DNA from: Bradyrhizobium manausense
Lineage (GTDB): Bacteria; Pseudomonadota; Alphaproteobacteria; Rhizobiales; Xanthobacteraceae
DNA length: 64,000 bases
Assembly (NCBI RefSeq): GCF_018130615.1
Contig: NZ_JAFCKB010000005.1
Coordinates: 124,001 to 188,000, forward strand
Direction of reading: 5' to 3'
The notes beneath the pieces were generated by a model. That model had not been told where the DNA came from. It worked only from the letters and a program-made list of their open reading frames with translations, and ran no database searches. This document shows positions 16,382 to 25,112 of the stretch, in pieces. The first letter of the stretch is position 1. The number at the start of each line of letters is the position of its first letter. The position numbers and the translations under genes are program-made.

Positions 16382-18157
16382 ATGAGCGACAAGAGCCACG
16401 ATCCGAACCAGATGACCGGCGCCGCGATGATCGTCCGCGCGCTCATCGATCATGGCGTGACCGACATTTTCGGCTATCCCGGCGGCGCGGTGCTTCCGAT
16501 CTACGACGAGATCTTCCAGCAGAGCCAGGTCCAGCACATCCTGGTCCGCCACGAGCAGGGCGCGGGCCATGCCGCGGAAGGCTATGCCCGCTCGACCGGC
16601 AAGCCCGGCGTTGCGCTGGTGACCTCCGGCCCCGGTGCCACCAACATGGTGACGCCGCTGACCGACGCGCTGATGGACTCGATCCCGCTGGTCTGCATCT
16701 CCGGCCAGGTGCCGACGCATCTGATCGGCAACGATGCGTTCCAGGAATGCGACACCGTCGGCATCACGCGCCCCTGCACCAAGCACAACTGGCTGGTGCG
16801 CGACGTCAACGATCTCGCCAAGGTGCTGCATGAGGCGTTCTACGTTGCGACCACGGGCCGTCCGGGGCCGGTGCTGGTCGACGTTCCCAAGGACGTGCAG
16901 TTCGCCACCGGCACCTATCATCCGCCGCGCAAATCCGACGTGCACCGCTCCTACGCGCCGCGCGTGAAGGGCGATGCGACGCAGATCCGCAAGGCGGTGT
17001 CGCTGCTCGCGGGTGCCAAGCGTCCCGTGATCTACAGCGGCGGCGGCGTGATCAATTCCGGCCCCGAAGCCACCAAGCTGCTGCGCGAACTGGTCGAGGT
17101 CACCGGATTTCCGATCACCTCGACGCTGATGGGGCTCGGTGCGTATCCGGCGTCGGGCAAGAACTGGCTGGGCATGCTCGGCATGCACGGCACCTACGAG
17201 GCCAACATGACGATGCATGATTGCGACGTCATGCTGTGCGTCGGCGCGCGCTTCGACGACCGCATCACCGGCCGCGTCGATGCGTTCTCGCCGCACTCGA
17301 AGAAGATCCATATCGACATCGACCCGTCCTCGATCAACAAGAACATCCGCGTCGACGTGCCGATCATCGGCGATTGCGGCAATATCCTCGGCGACATCCT
17401 CCAGGTGTTCAAGGCCGAGGCGAAGAAGCCCGACATCAAGACCTGGTGGCAGCAGATCGCGCAGTGGCGCGCGCGCAACTCGCTCTATTACAAGAAGAGC
17501 AACGACGTCATTCTGCCGCAGCACGCGATCCAGAGCCTGTTCGAGGCGACGCGCGGCCGCGACACCTACATCACGACGGAGGTCGGCCAGCACCAGATGT
17601 GGGCGGCGCAGTTCTACGGTTTCGAGGAGCCGCATCGCTGGATGACCTCGGGTGGTCTCGGCACCATGGGCTACGGCCTGCCGGCCGCGGTCGGCGTGCA
17701 GGTGGCGCACCCGGACAGCCTCGTCATCGACATCGCTGGCGACGCTTCGGTGCAGATGACGATCCAGGAGATGTCGACCGCGGTTCAATACGAGCTGCCG
17801 ATCAAGATCTTCATCCTGAACAACCAGTACATGGGCATGGTGCGGCAGTGGCAGCAGCTGCTCCACGGCAACCGCCTGTCGCATTCCTATTCGGAGGCAC
17901 TGCCGGACTTCGTCAAGCTCGCGGAGGCTTATGGCGGCGTCGGCCTGCAGGTGCACAAGCCGTCCGATCTCGATGGCGCAATTCAGGAGATGATCTCGGT
18001 CAAGCGTCCGGTGCTGTTCGACTGCCGCGTTGCGGCGCTGGAAAACTGCTTCCCGATGATCCCCTCCGGCAAGGCGCATAACGAGATGCTGCTGCCCGAG
18101 CAGGCCAACGACGAGGCGACCGCGAAGGCGTTCGCCGGCGGCAAGGCGCTGGTGTGA
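16382..18157 (+). CDS. ilvB: Acetolactate synthase, large (catalytic) subunit
   Basis: 591-residue thiamine-diphosphate enzyme that condenses two pyruvates (or pyruvate and 2-ketobutyrate) as the first common step of Val, Leu and Ile synthesis. The catalytic glutamate lies in LVRHEQGAGHAAEGYARSTG; the central FAD region follows; the ThDP motif is IAGDASVQMTIQEMSTAVQY...NN. Expression is controlled by the upstream leader attenuator. The regulatory subunit gene follows after 60 bp. Start ATG has GGAG upstream. Long open frames on the opposite strand are shadows. (The symbol ilvI would be equally acceptable.). Confidence 0.96.
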   Translation: MSDKSHDPNQMTGAAMIVRALIDHGVTDIFGYPGGAVLPIYDEIFQQSQVQHILVRHEQGAGHAAEGYARSTGKPGVALVTSGPGATNMVTPLTDALMDSIPLVCISGQVPTHLIGNDAFQECDTVGITRPCTKHNWLVRDVNDLAKVLHEAFYVATTGRPGPVLVDVPKDVQFATGTYHPPRKSDVHRSYAPRVKGDATQIRKAVSLLAGAKRPVIYSGGGVINSGPEATKLLRELVEVTGFPITSTLMGLGAYPASGKNWLGMLGMHGTYEANMTMHDCDVMLCVGARFDDRITGRVDAFSPHSKKIHIDIDPSSINKNIRVDVPIIGDCGNILGDILQVFKAEAKKPDIKTWWQQIAQWRARNSLYYKKSNDVILPQHAIQSLFEATRGRDTYITTEVGQHQMWAAQFYGFEEPHRWMTSGGLGTMGYGLPAAVGVQVAHPDSLVIDIAGDASVQMTIQEMSTAVQYELPIKIFILNNQYMGMVRQWQQLLHGNRLSHSYSEALPDFVKLAEAYGGVGLQVHKPSDLDGAIQEMISVKRPVLFDCRVAALENCFPMIPSGKAHNEMLLPEQANDEATAKAFAGGKALV

Positions 18158-18217
18158 GCACGGCAGCCACAATCCGCGCCTGCGCGGGCATGACGAGAGA
18201 CAGTTGAGGGGACGACA

Positions 18218-18760
18218 ATGAACCAGCCGGCATCCGCCTATTTCATCGAAGACCGTCACGATCCGAACGAGACGCACACGCTTGCGGTGCTCGTGCAGAA
18301 CGAGCCGGGCGTGCTCGCCCGCGTCATCGGCCTGTTTTCGGGCCGCGGCTACAACATCGAGAGTCTCACGGTTTCGGAGACTGAAGCGCAGAAGCATCTC
18401 TCGCGCATCACCATCGTCACCACGGGCACGCCAATGGTGATCCAGCAGATCAAGCACCAGCTCGATCGCATGATCCCGGTCTACCAGGTCGTCGACATGA
18501 CTCAGACCAAGCGCTCGATCGAACGTGAGCTTGCCATGGTGAAGGTGCGCGGGCAGGGCGAACACCGCGTCGAGGCGCTGCGGCTGGCGGATGCGTTCCG
18601 CGCCCGCGTCATCGACGCCACCACCGAGAGCTTCGTATTCGAGATCACAGGCAATACGGACAAGATCAACCAGTTTATCGACCTGATGCGCCCGATCGGC
18701 CTTGTCGAGGTGTCGCGCACCGGTGTTGCCGCGATCGGTCGCGGGCCTGAAGGGATGTGA
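18218..18760 (+). CDS. ilvH: Acetolactate synthase, small (regulatory) subunit
   Basis: 180-residue regulatory subunit. The N-terminal ACT domain reads HTLAVLVQNEPGVLARVIGL then FSGRGYNIESLTVSETE, the valine-binding region; the C-terminal domain contains ELAMVKVRG and FVFEITGNTDKINQFIDLM. It activates the large subunit and confers valine feedback inhibition in known homologues. It follows ilvB by 60 bp and precedes a methyltransferase gene by 3 bp. Also called ilvN in rhizobia. Confidence 0.95.
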   Translation: MNQPASAYFIEDRHDPNETHTLAVLVQNEPGVLARVIGLFSGRGYNIESLTVSETEAQKHLSRITIVTTGTPMVIQQIKHQLDRMIPVYQVVDMTQTKRSIERELAMVKVRGQGEHRVEALRLADAFRARVIDATTESFVFEITGNTDKINQFIDLMRPIGLVEVSRTGVAAIGRGPEGM

Positions 18761-18763
18761 ACC

Positions 18764-19459
18764 ATGCTGGCGCGCGACTGGTACTATAACGAGCGGAACC
18801 GGATGGGCATCGAGCCCGCCGTGGCGTCGATCTACGACGCCCACGACGATGCCGATCTGCGGGCGCGCGCCGCATTGAAAATGCTGGGAGTGCAGCGCGG
18901 CTGGCGTATCGCCGATATCGGTTGCGGCAACGGCGTGCTGGCGACCGAAGCCGCGCTGATGGGCGCCGAGGTCGACGCCATCGACATCTCGCCGGCGATG
19001 CTGGCGCTCGCGGAGATCTATGCCCGCGACCGCAAGGCGCCGGTGCGGACCCAGTCGGCGGGCCTGCTCAGCTTCGCTTACAGGCCGGAATCCTACGACC
19101 TTATTGTCAGCGAATTCACGCTGCACCATCTGCCGGATTTCTGGAAGGCGGTGGCGATGTCGCGAATCTTTCGTGCGCTCAAGCCCGGCGCGAGCTTCTA
19201 CCTGCGCGACATCGTCTATGCCTCGATGCCCGACGCCATCGAGCGCGATGTCGAGCAATGGGCCGACTGCCAGATCAAGAACCACGATTTCTCGCGCGAG
19301 AGCGTGGTGACGCATATGCGCGACGAATATTCCACCTTCGGCTGGGTGATGGAGCGGATGCTGACCGATGTCGGCTTCACGCTGGTCTCGGCCGACTATC
19401 ACGCACCGATGCACGGTACGTATCTCCTCCGCAAACCGAAAGCCGGCGAGCAAGGCTAG
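18764..19459 (+). CDS. Class I SAM-dependent methyltransferase
   Basis: 231-residue Rossmann-fold methyltransferase. Motif I ADIGCGNGVLATEAALMGAE binds S-adenosylmethionine; DAIDISPAMLALAE is the acidic ribose-binding loop; DLIVSEFTLHHLPDFWK is motif IV and LKPGASFYLRDIVY motif VI. The N-terminal ~50 residues (RDWYYNERNRMGIEPAVASIYDA) are distinctive. It starts 3 bp after ilvH and so is probably in the same transcript. The substrate is unknown; no direct link to branched-chain synthesis is established. Confidence 0.9.
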   Translation: MLARDWYYNERNRMGIEPAVASIYDAHDDADLRARAALKMLGVQRGWRIADIGCGNGVLATEAALMGAEVDAIDISPAMLALAEIYARDRKAPVRTQSAGLLSFAYRPESYDLIVSEFTLHHLPDFWKAVAMSRIFRALKPGASFYLRDIVYASMPDAIERDVEQWADCQIKNHDFSRESVVTHMRDEYSTFGWVMERMLTDVGFTLVSADYHAPMHGTYLLRKPKAGEQG

Positions 19460-19507
19460 ACAGAACAACAAGCAGGGCTGCACGACAGGGCAGAACCGGA
19501 AACAACA

Positions 19508-20398
19508 ATGAAGCCGGCCGACATCCTCATCGCCCTCATGGTGGCGATCATCTGGGGGCTTGCCTTCGTGGCAAGCCGGATCGCGCTCGACGAGTTCTCG
19601 CCGGAGCTGATGACGGCGATGCGTTTTTCCATCGCAGCGGTGCCGTGCCTGTTCATTCCCAAGCCGAAGGTCGCCTGGTCGCTGCTGATCGCGATCAGCT
19701 TCACGCTGTTTCTCGGGCAGTTCCTGAGCCAGGCCTACGGCATCGCGCATGGCGTGCCGGTGGGGCTGACCTCCGTCGTCGTGCAGAGCCAGGCGCTGTT
19801 CACGATCGGTTTTGCCGCGATTGCCTTCGGCGAGCGTCCGACGCCGGTACAGACACTGGGCATCGTCATCGCCGCGGCCGGCCTTCTCATGATCTGCGGC
19901 ACCGTCGGTTACGATTTCAGCGTCGGCGCTTTCGCGGTGCTGATGATTGCCCCGATCTGCTTTGCCGTCGGCAATCTTCTGCTGCGCGGCGCCCGCGGCG
20001 CGCCGATGTTCGACCTGTTCGCATGGTTGTGCCTCACTGCAGCGGTCCCGCTGTTCGCGCTCGCGGTCGCCGTCAACGGGCCGGGGCCGACCTTCCAGTC
20101 GCTGATCCATATGTCGCTGATGGGCCTCATCTGCCTGCTGACAATCGGCGCGATCTCGACCAGCATCGCCTACTGGCTCTGGGGGCGGCTGCTGCGTGAT
20201 TATCCCGCCGCGCAAGTGGTGCCGTTCGCGTTGCTGGTGCCGTTCGTCGGCTCGGCGGCCTCCAGCATCGTGTTCGGCGAACGGTTCGGGCCGCTGCGCC
20301 TCGCTGGCATGCTGACCGTCGTCGGCGGCATCGCGGTGATGGTGCTTGCGAAGCGGCCCAGGGCGTTACCCAAAGAATCGCTTGTGAAGAGCGCGTGA
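19508..20398 (+). CDS. EamA-family (DMT superfamily) transporter
   Basis: 296-residue inner-membrane protein with ten predicted helices arranged as two EamA repeats of about 140 residues. MVAIIWGLAFVASRIALDEF at the start and PFALLVPFVGSAASSIVFGE in the second half are typical of the EamA/RhaT drug-metabolite transporters, some of which export cysteine-pathway metabolites. It lies between the methyltransferase (48-bp gap) and a LysE exporter within the ilv region, which suggests amino-acid or metabolite efflux; the substrate is inference. Confidence 0.9.
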   Translation: MKPADILIALMVAIIWGLAFVASRIALDEFSPELMTAMRFSIAAVPCLFIPKPKVAWSLLIAISFTLFLGQFLSQAYGIAHGVPVGLTSVVVQSQALFTIGFAAIAFGERPTPVQTLGIVIAAAGLLMICGTVGYDFSVGAFAVLMIAPICFAVGNLLLRGARGAPMFDLFAWLCLTAAVPLFALAVAVNGPGPTFQSLIHMSLMGLICLLTIGAISTSIAYWLWGRLLRDYPAAQVVPFALLVPFVGSAASSIVFGERFGPLRLAGMLTVVGGIAVMVLAKRPRALPKESLVKSA

Positions 20399-20405
20399 GG
20401 TGAAC

Positions 20406-21008
20406 ATGGCCCACTCGCTCTTCTATGCTTTCCTCGCCTTCATGGTGGTGATGTATTTCACGCCGGGGCCGAACAACATCATGCTGTTGTCCTCCGGCCT
20501 GACCTACGGCTTCCGCCGCACCATTCCGCACATCGTCGGCATCGTCCTCGGCTTTGCCTTCATGGTCGCCACCGTTGGCCTCGGGCTCGGCACCGTGTTC
20601 CTGGCCTATCCGATCCTCCAGATCATCCTGAAATATGCCGGCGCGGTTTACTTGATTTACCTCGCCGCCGTGATTGCCCTGTCCGGCCCGGCCAAGCCGG
20701 GCGAAGCGGACGGCCGCGGCCCGATGACCTTCTGGGGTGCTGCCATGTTCCAGTGGATCAACGCCAAAGGCTGGGTGATCGTGATCGGCACCATCACGGC
20801 CTATGCGGCGATCGCCCAGTTCCCGATCAACATCGCCATCCAGACCCTGATCAGCCTGCTGGTCGGCACGGTCTCAACCGTGGTCTGGGCCTTCTTCGGC
20901 ACTGCACTACGGCCAGTGCTGACCTCTGAGCGGCTGGTCCGCGGCTTCAACATCCTGATGGCGCTCCTGCTGCTCGCCTCCCTCTACCCCGTTTTCATGG
21001 ATGCATGA
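20406..21008 (+). CDS. LysE/RhtB-family amino-acid exporter
   Basis: 200-residue protein with about six membrane helices. The N-terminal signature FMVVMYFTPGPNNIMLLSSG (family F-x-PGP-N) and MFQWINAKGWVIVIGTITAY are typical of the LysE superfamily, whose members export basic, branched or hydroxy amino acids. Start: the ATG at 20406 has GAGG at -6; a GTG two codons earlier is in frame but less well placed. It starts 7 bp after the EamA gene, so the two exporters are likely cotranscribed. The ilvC gene follows after 133 bp. Confidence 0.92.
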   Translation: MAHSLFYAFLAFMVVMYFTPGPNNIMLLSSGLTYGFRRTIPHIVGIVLGFAFMVATVGLGLGTVFLAYPILQIILKYAGAVYLIYLAAVIALSGPAKPGEADGRGPMTFWGAAMFQWINAKGWVIVIGTITAYAAIAQFPINIAIQTLISLLVGTVSTVVWAFFGTALRPVLTSERLVRGFNILMALLLLASLYPVFMDA

Positions 21009-21051
21009 TGTCGCGGATTTCCATGCAGAAACGGGTTTCCCTAAGGGCTGA

Positions 21052-22161
<1,110 letters not shown>

Positions 22162-22168
22162 CGGCTAC

Positions 22169-22210
22169 GCTGTCATTCCGGGGGCGCGAAGCGCCACCCG
22201 GAATGACGGG
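22169..22210 (+). repeat. Palindromic intergenic repeat, cattccggg type (copy 3)
   Basis: The arms GTCATTCCGGGGGCGC and GCGCCACCCGGAATGAC surround a gaa loop, 8 bp after the ilvC stop. It is the most compact copy of the element found also at 14043, 15989 and 45837. Confidence 0.75.
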
Positions 22211-22264
22211 TGGAGCAGAAGCTTCACGCGCCAAACCAAATCTTAAATCTTCGCATTTATATCC

Positions 22265-22296
22265 GAGCGAGATCGCAAATAGCGGTCTCGCTCTTT
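22265..22296 (+). terminator. Intrinsic terminator-like hairpin after ilvC
   Basis: GAGCGAGATCGC (22265-22276) pairs with GCGGTCTCGCTC (22282-22293) in a 12-bp stem with one G-U pair and an aaata loop, followed by TTT. It is the likely end of the ilvC transcript. Confidence 0.7.
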
Positions 22297-22669
22297 CCGT
22301 CTCGCGCGAAGCATTGCAGCTTCATTCAAATTCTTCGCGAGTTGATGTGCTCTCACAGAGCCAAGAACTGACGCTTAAACCACATTCTTGGGCTAGCGTC
22401 ATTTTTTCCCAACTTTATCAGAAGTTGCGATCGCCAAAAGCGCTGTGTCCTCAGAGTCTAGGATTCGACTCTTCATCCGCGCCTTCAAGGCGCAGTCGAT
22501 CGCATTTCGCGACGTTCGCGCGCCGGTTCATCTTAAGAACCGACACCTGTTTCAGCTTCTTGCGGCCTAGCGGACCTCGAAAGAGATCTCCCGTGCACGG
22601 CTTGAGAATCTGACGGCATTGCGCCGGCGCAGCTTCCTCCTACATGATCGCCGGGGCACTGAAGGGGGA
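22297..22669. other. Gene-free, structure-rich stretch between ilvC and the SDR gene
   Basis: About 370 bp with no family-like reading frame and a visibly lower GC content than its neighbours. Small hairpins occur (GAGTC/GACTC around 22460; GCGCC ttcaa GGCGC around 22482). The promoter of the downstream dehydrogenase should lie here. No tRNA or known riboswitch was recognised. Confidence 0.5.
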
Positions 22670-23527
22670 ATGACCATGCGATCTGTCGTCGTCACCGGCG
22701 CGTCTACCGGCATCGGCTGGGCCATCGCGAAATTTCTGATCGAGCGCGGCTATCGCGTCTTCGGCAGCGTCCGCAAGCAGGCCGATGCTGACCGGCTCCA
22801 AGGTGAGTTCGGGGCGAACTTCACGCCGCTGCTGTTCGACGTCACCGACGAGGCTGCCGTGCAGGCCGGCGCACGGCAGGTGCGCGAAGCCCTGGGCGGT
22901 GAGACCCTGGCGGGTCTCGTCAACAACGCCGGCGTCGCCGTCGCCGGTCCCGTCCTCGAACTGCCGGCCGATGATTTCCGCCGCCAGATGGACATCAACG
23001 TCATCGGCCCGGTCATCGCGACGCAGGCGTTCGGGCCGCTGCTCGGCGCTGACCCGTCGCTGAAGGGGCCGAAGGGCCGGATCGTGATGATCAGCTCGGT
23101 CGCGGGCAAGAACGGCAATCCGCTGTCGGCGCCTTACTGCACCTCCAAGCATGCGATCGAGGGCCTGTCGGAGAGCCTGCGCCGCGAGCTGATGCTGTTC
23201 GGCATCGACGTCATCATCGTCGCGCCCGGTGCGGTGAAGACCCCGATCTGGAGCAAGGCCGAGCAGACCGATCTCTCGGTCTACAAGAACTCGCCCTATC
23301 TGCCGGCGCTCAACAAGGTCATGGCCTTCATGATGGAGCTCGGCGCCAACGGACTGCCCGCCGAGCGGATCGCCGAGATCGTGTGCGAGGCGCTGACTGC
23401 GGCAAGCCCCAAAGTGCGCTACCAGATCGCGCCGGACCCTCTACGCCATCTGATCGCCGCTGTGCTGCCGAAGCGGACATTGGACCGCATCATCGCCAAG
23501 CGTCTCGGGTTTCTGCCGCAGGGCTGA
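22670..23527 (+). CDS. Short-chain dehydrogenase/reductase (classical SDR)
   Basis: 285-residue NAD(P)-dependent oxidoreductase. The cofactor motif VVVTGASTGIGWAIAKFL (TGxxxGIG) opens the protein; LVNNAGVAVAG is the NNAG motif; the catalytic Ser is in IVMISSVAGKNG and the Tyr-Lys pair in YCTSKHAIEG, here with Y followed by CTSK (YxxxK). Length (~285) and GAVKTPIW resemble the 17-beta-hydroxysteroid/retinol dehydrogenase-like SDRs. Start: ATG at 22670 with AAGGGGGA upstream. The substrate is unknown. The next gene is convergent, 7 bp away. Confidence 0.92.
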   Translation: MTMRSVVVTGASTGIGWAIAKFLIERGYRVFGSVRKQADADRLQGEFGANFTPLLFDVTDEAAVQAGARQVREALGGETLAGLVNNAGVAVAGPVLELPADDFRRQMDINVIGPVIATQAFGPLLGADPSLKGPKGRIVMISSVAGKNGNPLSAPYCTSKHAIEGLSESLRRELMLFGIDVIIVAPGAVKTPIWSKAEQTDLSVYKNSPYLPALNKVMAFMMELGANGLPAERIAEIVCEALTAASPKVRYQIAPDPLRHLIAAVLPKRTLDRIIAKRLGFLPQG

Positions 23528-23534
23528 TGAAGGT

Positions 23535-24155
23535 TCAGCTCGCTTCGGCAATCCGTTGGTGTGGACGAGCGGCCATCGCGATCATGCGCAGCATCATGAC
23601 GGCGAGGAGGGGGATGAGGAAGGCGGCATAGAGCGGCATCGCCGGCACCCGCTTGCCAAACGACACCATGAACTGGAACCAGAGGTAATAGCCGCCCACG
23701 AGGTGCAGCGTGCGCCAGGCTCGCGGCCCAACCAGCGCAGCGGTGCGGTCGAACGAGGTCGCGCTCATGGCGATAATCGCAGCATAGCCGATGCCGCCGA
23801 AGATGTAGGAGGCCGGCGAGGTCGCCTGCATAAAGCCGGCCGGGTCCATCCTGGCGAATGCGACGATCGCGACCGCATGAATGGCGTGGGAGACGGCAAA
23901 GCTCAAGCCCAGATAGCGGCGGTTGCGGCGCTGCCAGCGCGTCCAGGCGTTGGGCCAGAGCCGCGCGAGCGCTGCAGCACTGAAGGCGAGGCAGAACAGC
24001 AGCAGCGAGCTGCGCGCCGTGAAGCGGATCACCATGCGCACGCCCTCGACTTCGAACTGCCGCATCGAGGCGATCCAGAGGCTTAAGGCGATCAGGCTCA
24101 GCGCAAGGGCGACGAGCAGCCGCCAGCCTTCGAACCAGCTTTGACGTTGCGACAT
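23535..24155 (-). CDS. Ferric-reductase-like / haem-type membrane protein
   Basis: 206-residue integral membrane protein with about six helices. Histidines within or near helices (VSHAIHAVAIVAF and LHLVGGYYLWFQFMVSF) are placed as in the ferric-reductase-like transmembrane domain family, where such pairs bind b-type haem. Start: ATG at 24155 (MSQRQSWFEGW) preceded by GAGGAGA; a 27-codon upstream extension would read through the operator region and is rejected. It diverges from a TetR regulator with two matching palindromes between them. The electron donor and acceptor are unknown. Confidence 0.75.
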   Translation of the reverse strand: MSQRQSWFEGWRLLVALALSLIALSLWIASMRQFEVEGVRMVIRFTARSSLLLFCLAFSAAALARLWPNAWTRWQRRNRRYLGLSFAVSHAIHAVAIVAFARMDPAGFMQATSPASYIFGGIGYAAIIAMSATSFDRTAALVGPRAWRTLHLVGGYYLWFQFMVSFGKRVPAMPLYAAFLIPLLAVMMLRMIAMAARPHQRIAEAS

Positions 24156-24171
24156 GATAGTCTCCTCCTCT

Positions 24172-24190
24172 ATGTAATCATCGATTACAT
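24172..24190. promoter_or_regulatory. Operator-like palindrome 1 in TetR divergon
   Basis: ATGTAATC ATC GATTACAT is a perfect 8-bp inverted repeat with a 3-bp spacer, 16 bp upstream of the membrane-protein start. A near-copy lies 42 bp to the right. Perfect symmetry and position make it a probable binding site of the adjacent TetR protein. Confidence 0.75.
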
Positions 24191-24213
24191 TTCGCGTGAC
24201 GCTATCGTCAACA

Positions 24214-24232
24214 TTGTAATCGCTGCTTACAT
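24214..24232. promoter_or_regulatory. Operator-like palindrome 2 in TetR divergon
   Basis: TTGTAATC GCT GCTTACAT repeats palindrome 1 with two mismatches in the symmetry and the same 3-bp spacer, 29 bp before the tetR ATG. The 42-bp centre-to-centre distance is four helical turns, placing both sites on the same DNA face. Confidence 0.7.
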
Positions 24233-24261
24233 TCACGTTCGGGTGATGCTAGAAGGCGCCA

Positions 24262-24915
24262 ATGCCTGTCCGTCAGCCGTCCAAGCCGCGCGTCCGACGC
24301 GAGAGATCCGAGGTCCGGCCCTATCATCACGGCGACCTCCGTCGCGTGCTGATCGATGCTGCGTTGCAACTGGCGGCCGAGGGTGCCGAGGTGTCCGTGC
24401 GTGAGGCTGCGCGCCGGGCCGCGGTGTCGCCGGGGGCGCCATTCCGGCACTTTCCCAGCCGTGACGCCTTGATGGCTGCGGTGGCCGAGGAGGCGCAGCG
24501 GCGCTTTCGCGCTGAGATCGAGGTGGCGCTGGGCGATGCACCGGCCACCGATCCGCTCGGCCGATTTCGCGCCTTCGGCCTCGCCTATTTGCGCTGGGCG
24601 ATGCGCAACCCCGCGCATTTCGAAATCATCTCAACGGGGCGCTATTTCGCCCATGGCAGCTCCACGGAGGTGACCCGCGACAATGCCGAGGTGATCGCGC
24701 TGACCGAGCGGATGCTGGCTGACGCAGCCGCGCAGGGCCTGCTGCGGTCGACGGACCTGAAGCGCATCCAGATCGCTGGCCGCGCTTTGGTCTACGGTTT
24801 CGCCCGGATGAACCTCGATGGCCATTTCCCGCGCTGGGGTGTGGAGGAGGGCGAAATCGAGCGCACGGCCGAGGGAGTGATCGATCTGTTCATCGCCGGG
24901 ATCGCGAGGTTCTAA
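24262..24915 (+). CDS. TetR/AcrR-family transcriptional regulator
   Basis: 217-residue repressor. The N-terminal helix-turn-helix reads HHGDLRRVLIDAALQLAAEG then SVREAARRAAVSPGAPFRHF, with the typical F-x-H-F-x-S-R-D-A-L-M end. The C-terminal ~120 residues (RNPAHFEIISTGRYF, ALVYGFARMNLDGHFPRWG) match the WHG-type ligand domain. It is divergent from the haem-type membrane protein with a 106-bp gap holding two palindromes, so it probably represses both that gene and itself. The inducer is unknown. Confidence 0.93.
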   Translation: MPVRQPSKPRVRRERSEVRPYHHGDLRRVLIDAALQLAAEGAEVSVREAARRAAVSPGAPFRHFPSRDALMAAVAEEAQRRFRAEIEVALGDAPATDPLGRFRAFGLAYLRWAMRNPAHFEIISTGRYFAHGSSTEVTRDNAEVIALTERMLADAAAQGLLRSTDLKRIQIAGRALVYGFARMNLDGHFPRWGVEEGEIERTAEGVIDLFIAGIARF

Positions 24916-25112
24916 GCCATTGCCGAGCTGCGGTCCTTCGCTGCCCGCTAACATTAAGCGAAGGTCGGACGGCGGATCGCGTTGCTTGCGCGTGACTGTT
25001 CCATTACAGTTTTATGACACGGTGCAGCCGGCTGCGCCGGACGCCCTGGCCGTCTTGAGGCCGACCAGACGGCTTGGCATCACCGCGCCGGACCGTGTTC
25101 AGCGTGTCCTCG

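Noticed and set aside
16232-20215. 1327-residue open frame on the minus strand across ilvB-ilvH and neighbours
   Set aside because: It is antisense to well-identified genes, is made of low-complexity His/Arg/Asp-rich sequence typical of GC-rich antisense frames, and has no family motif.
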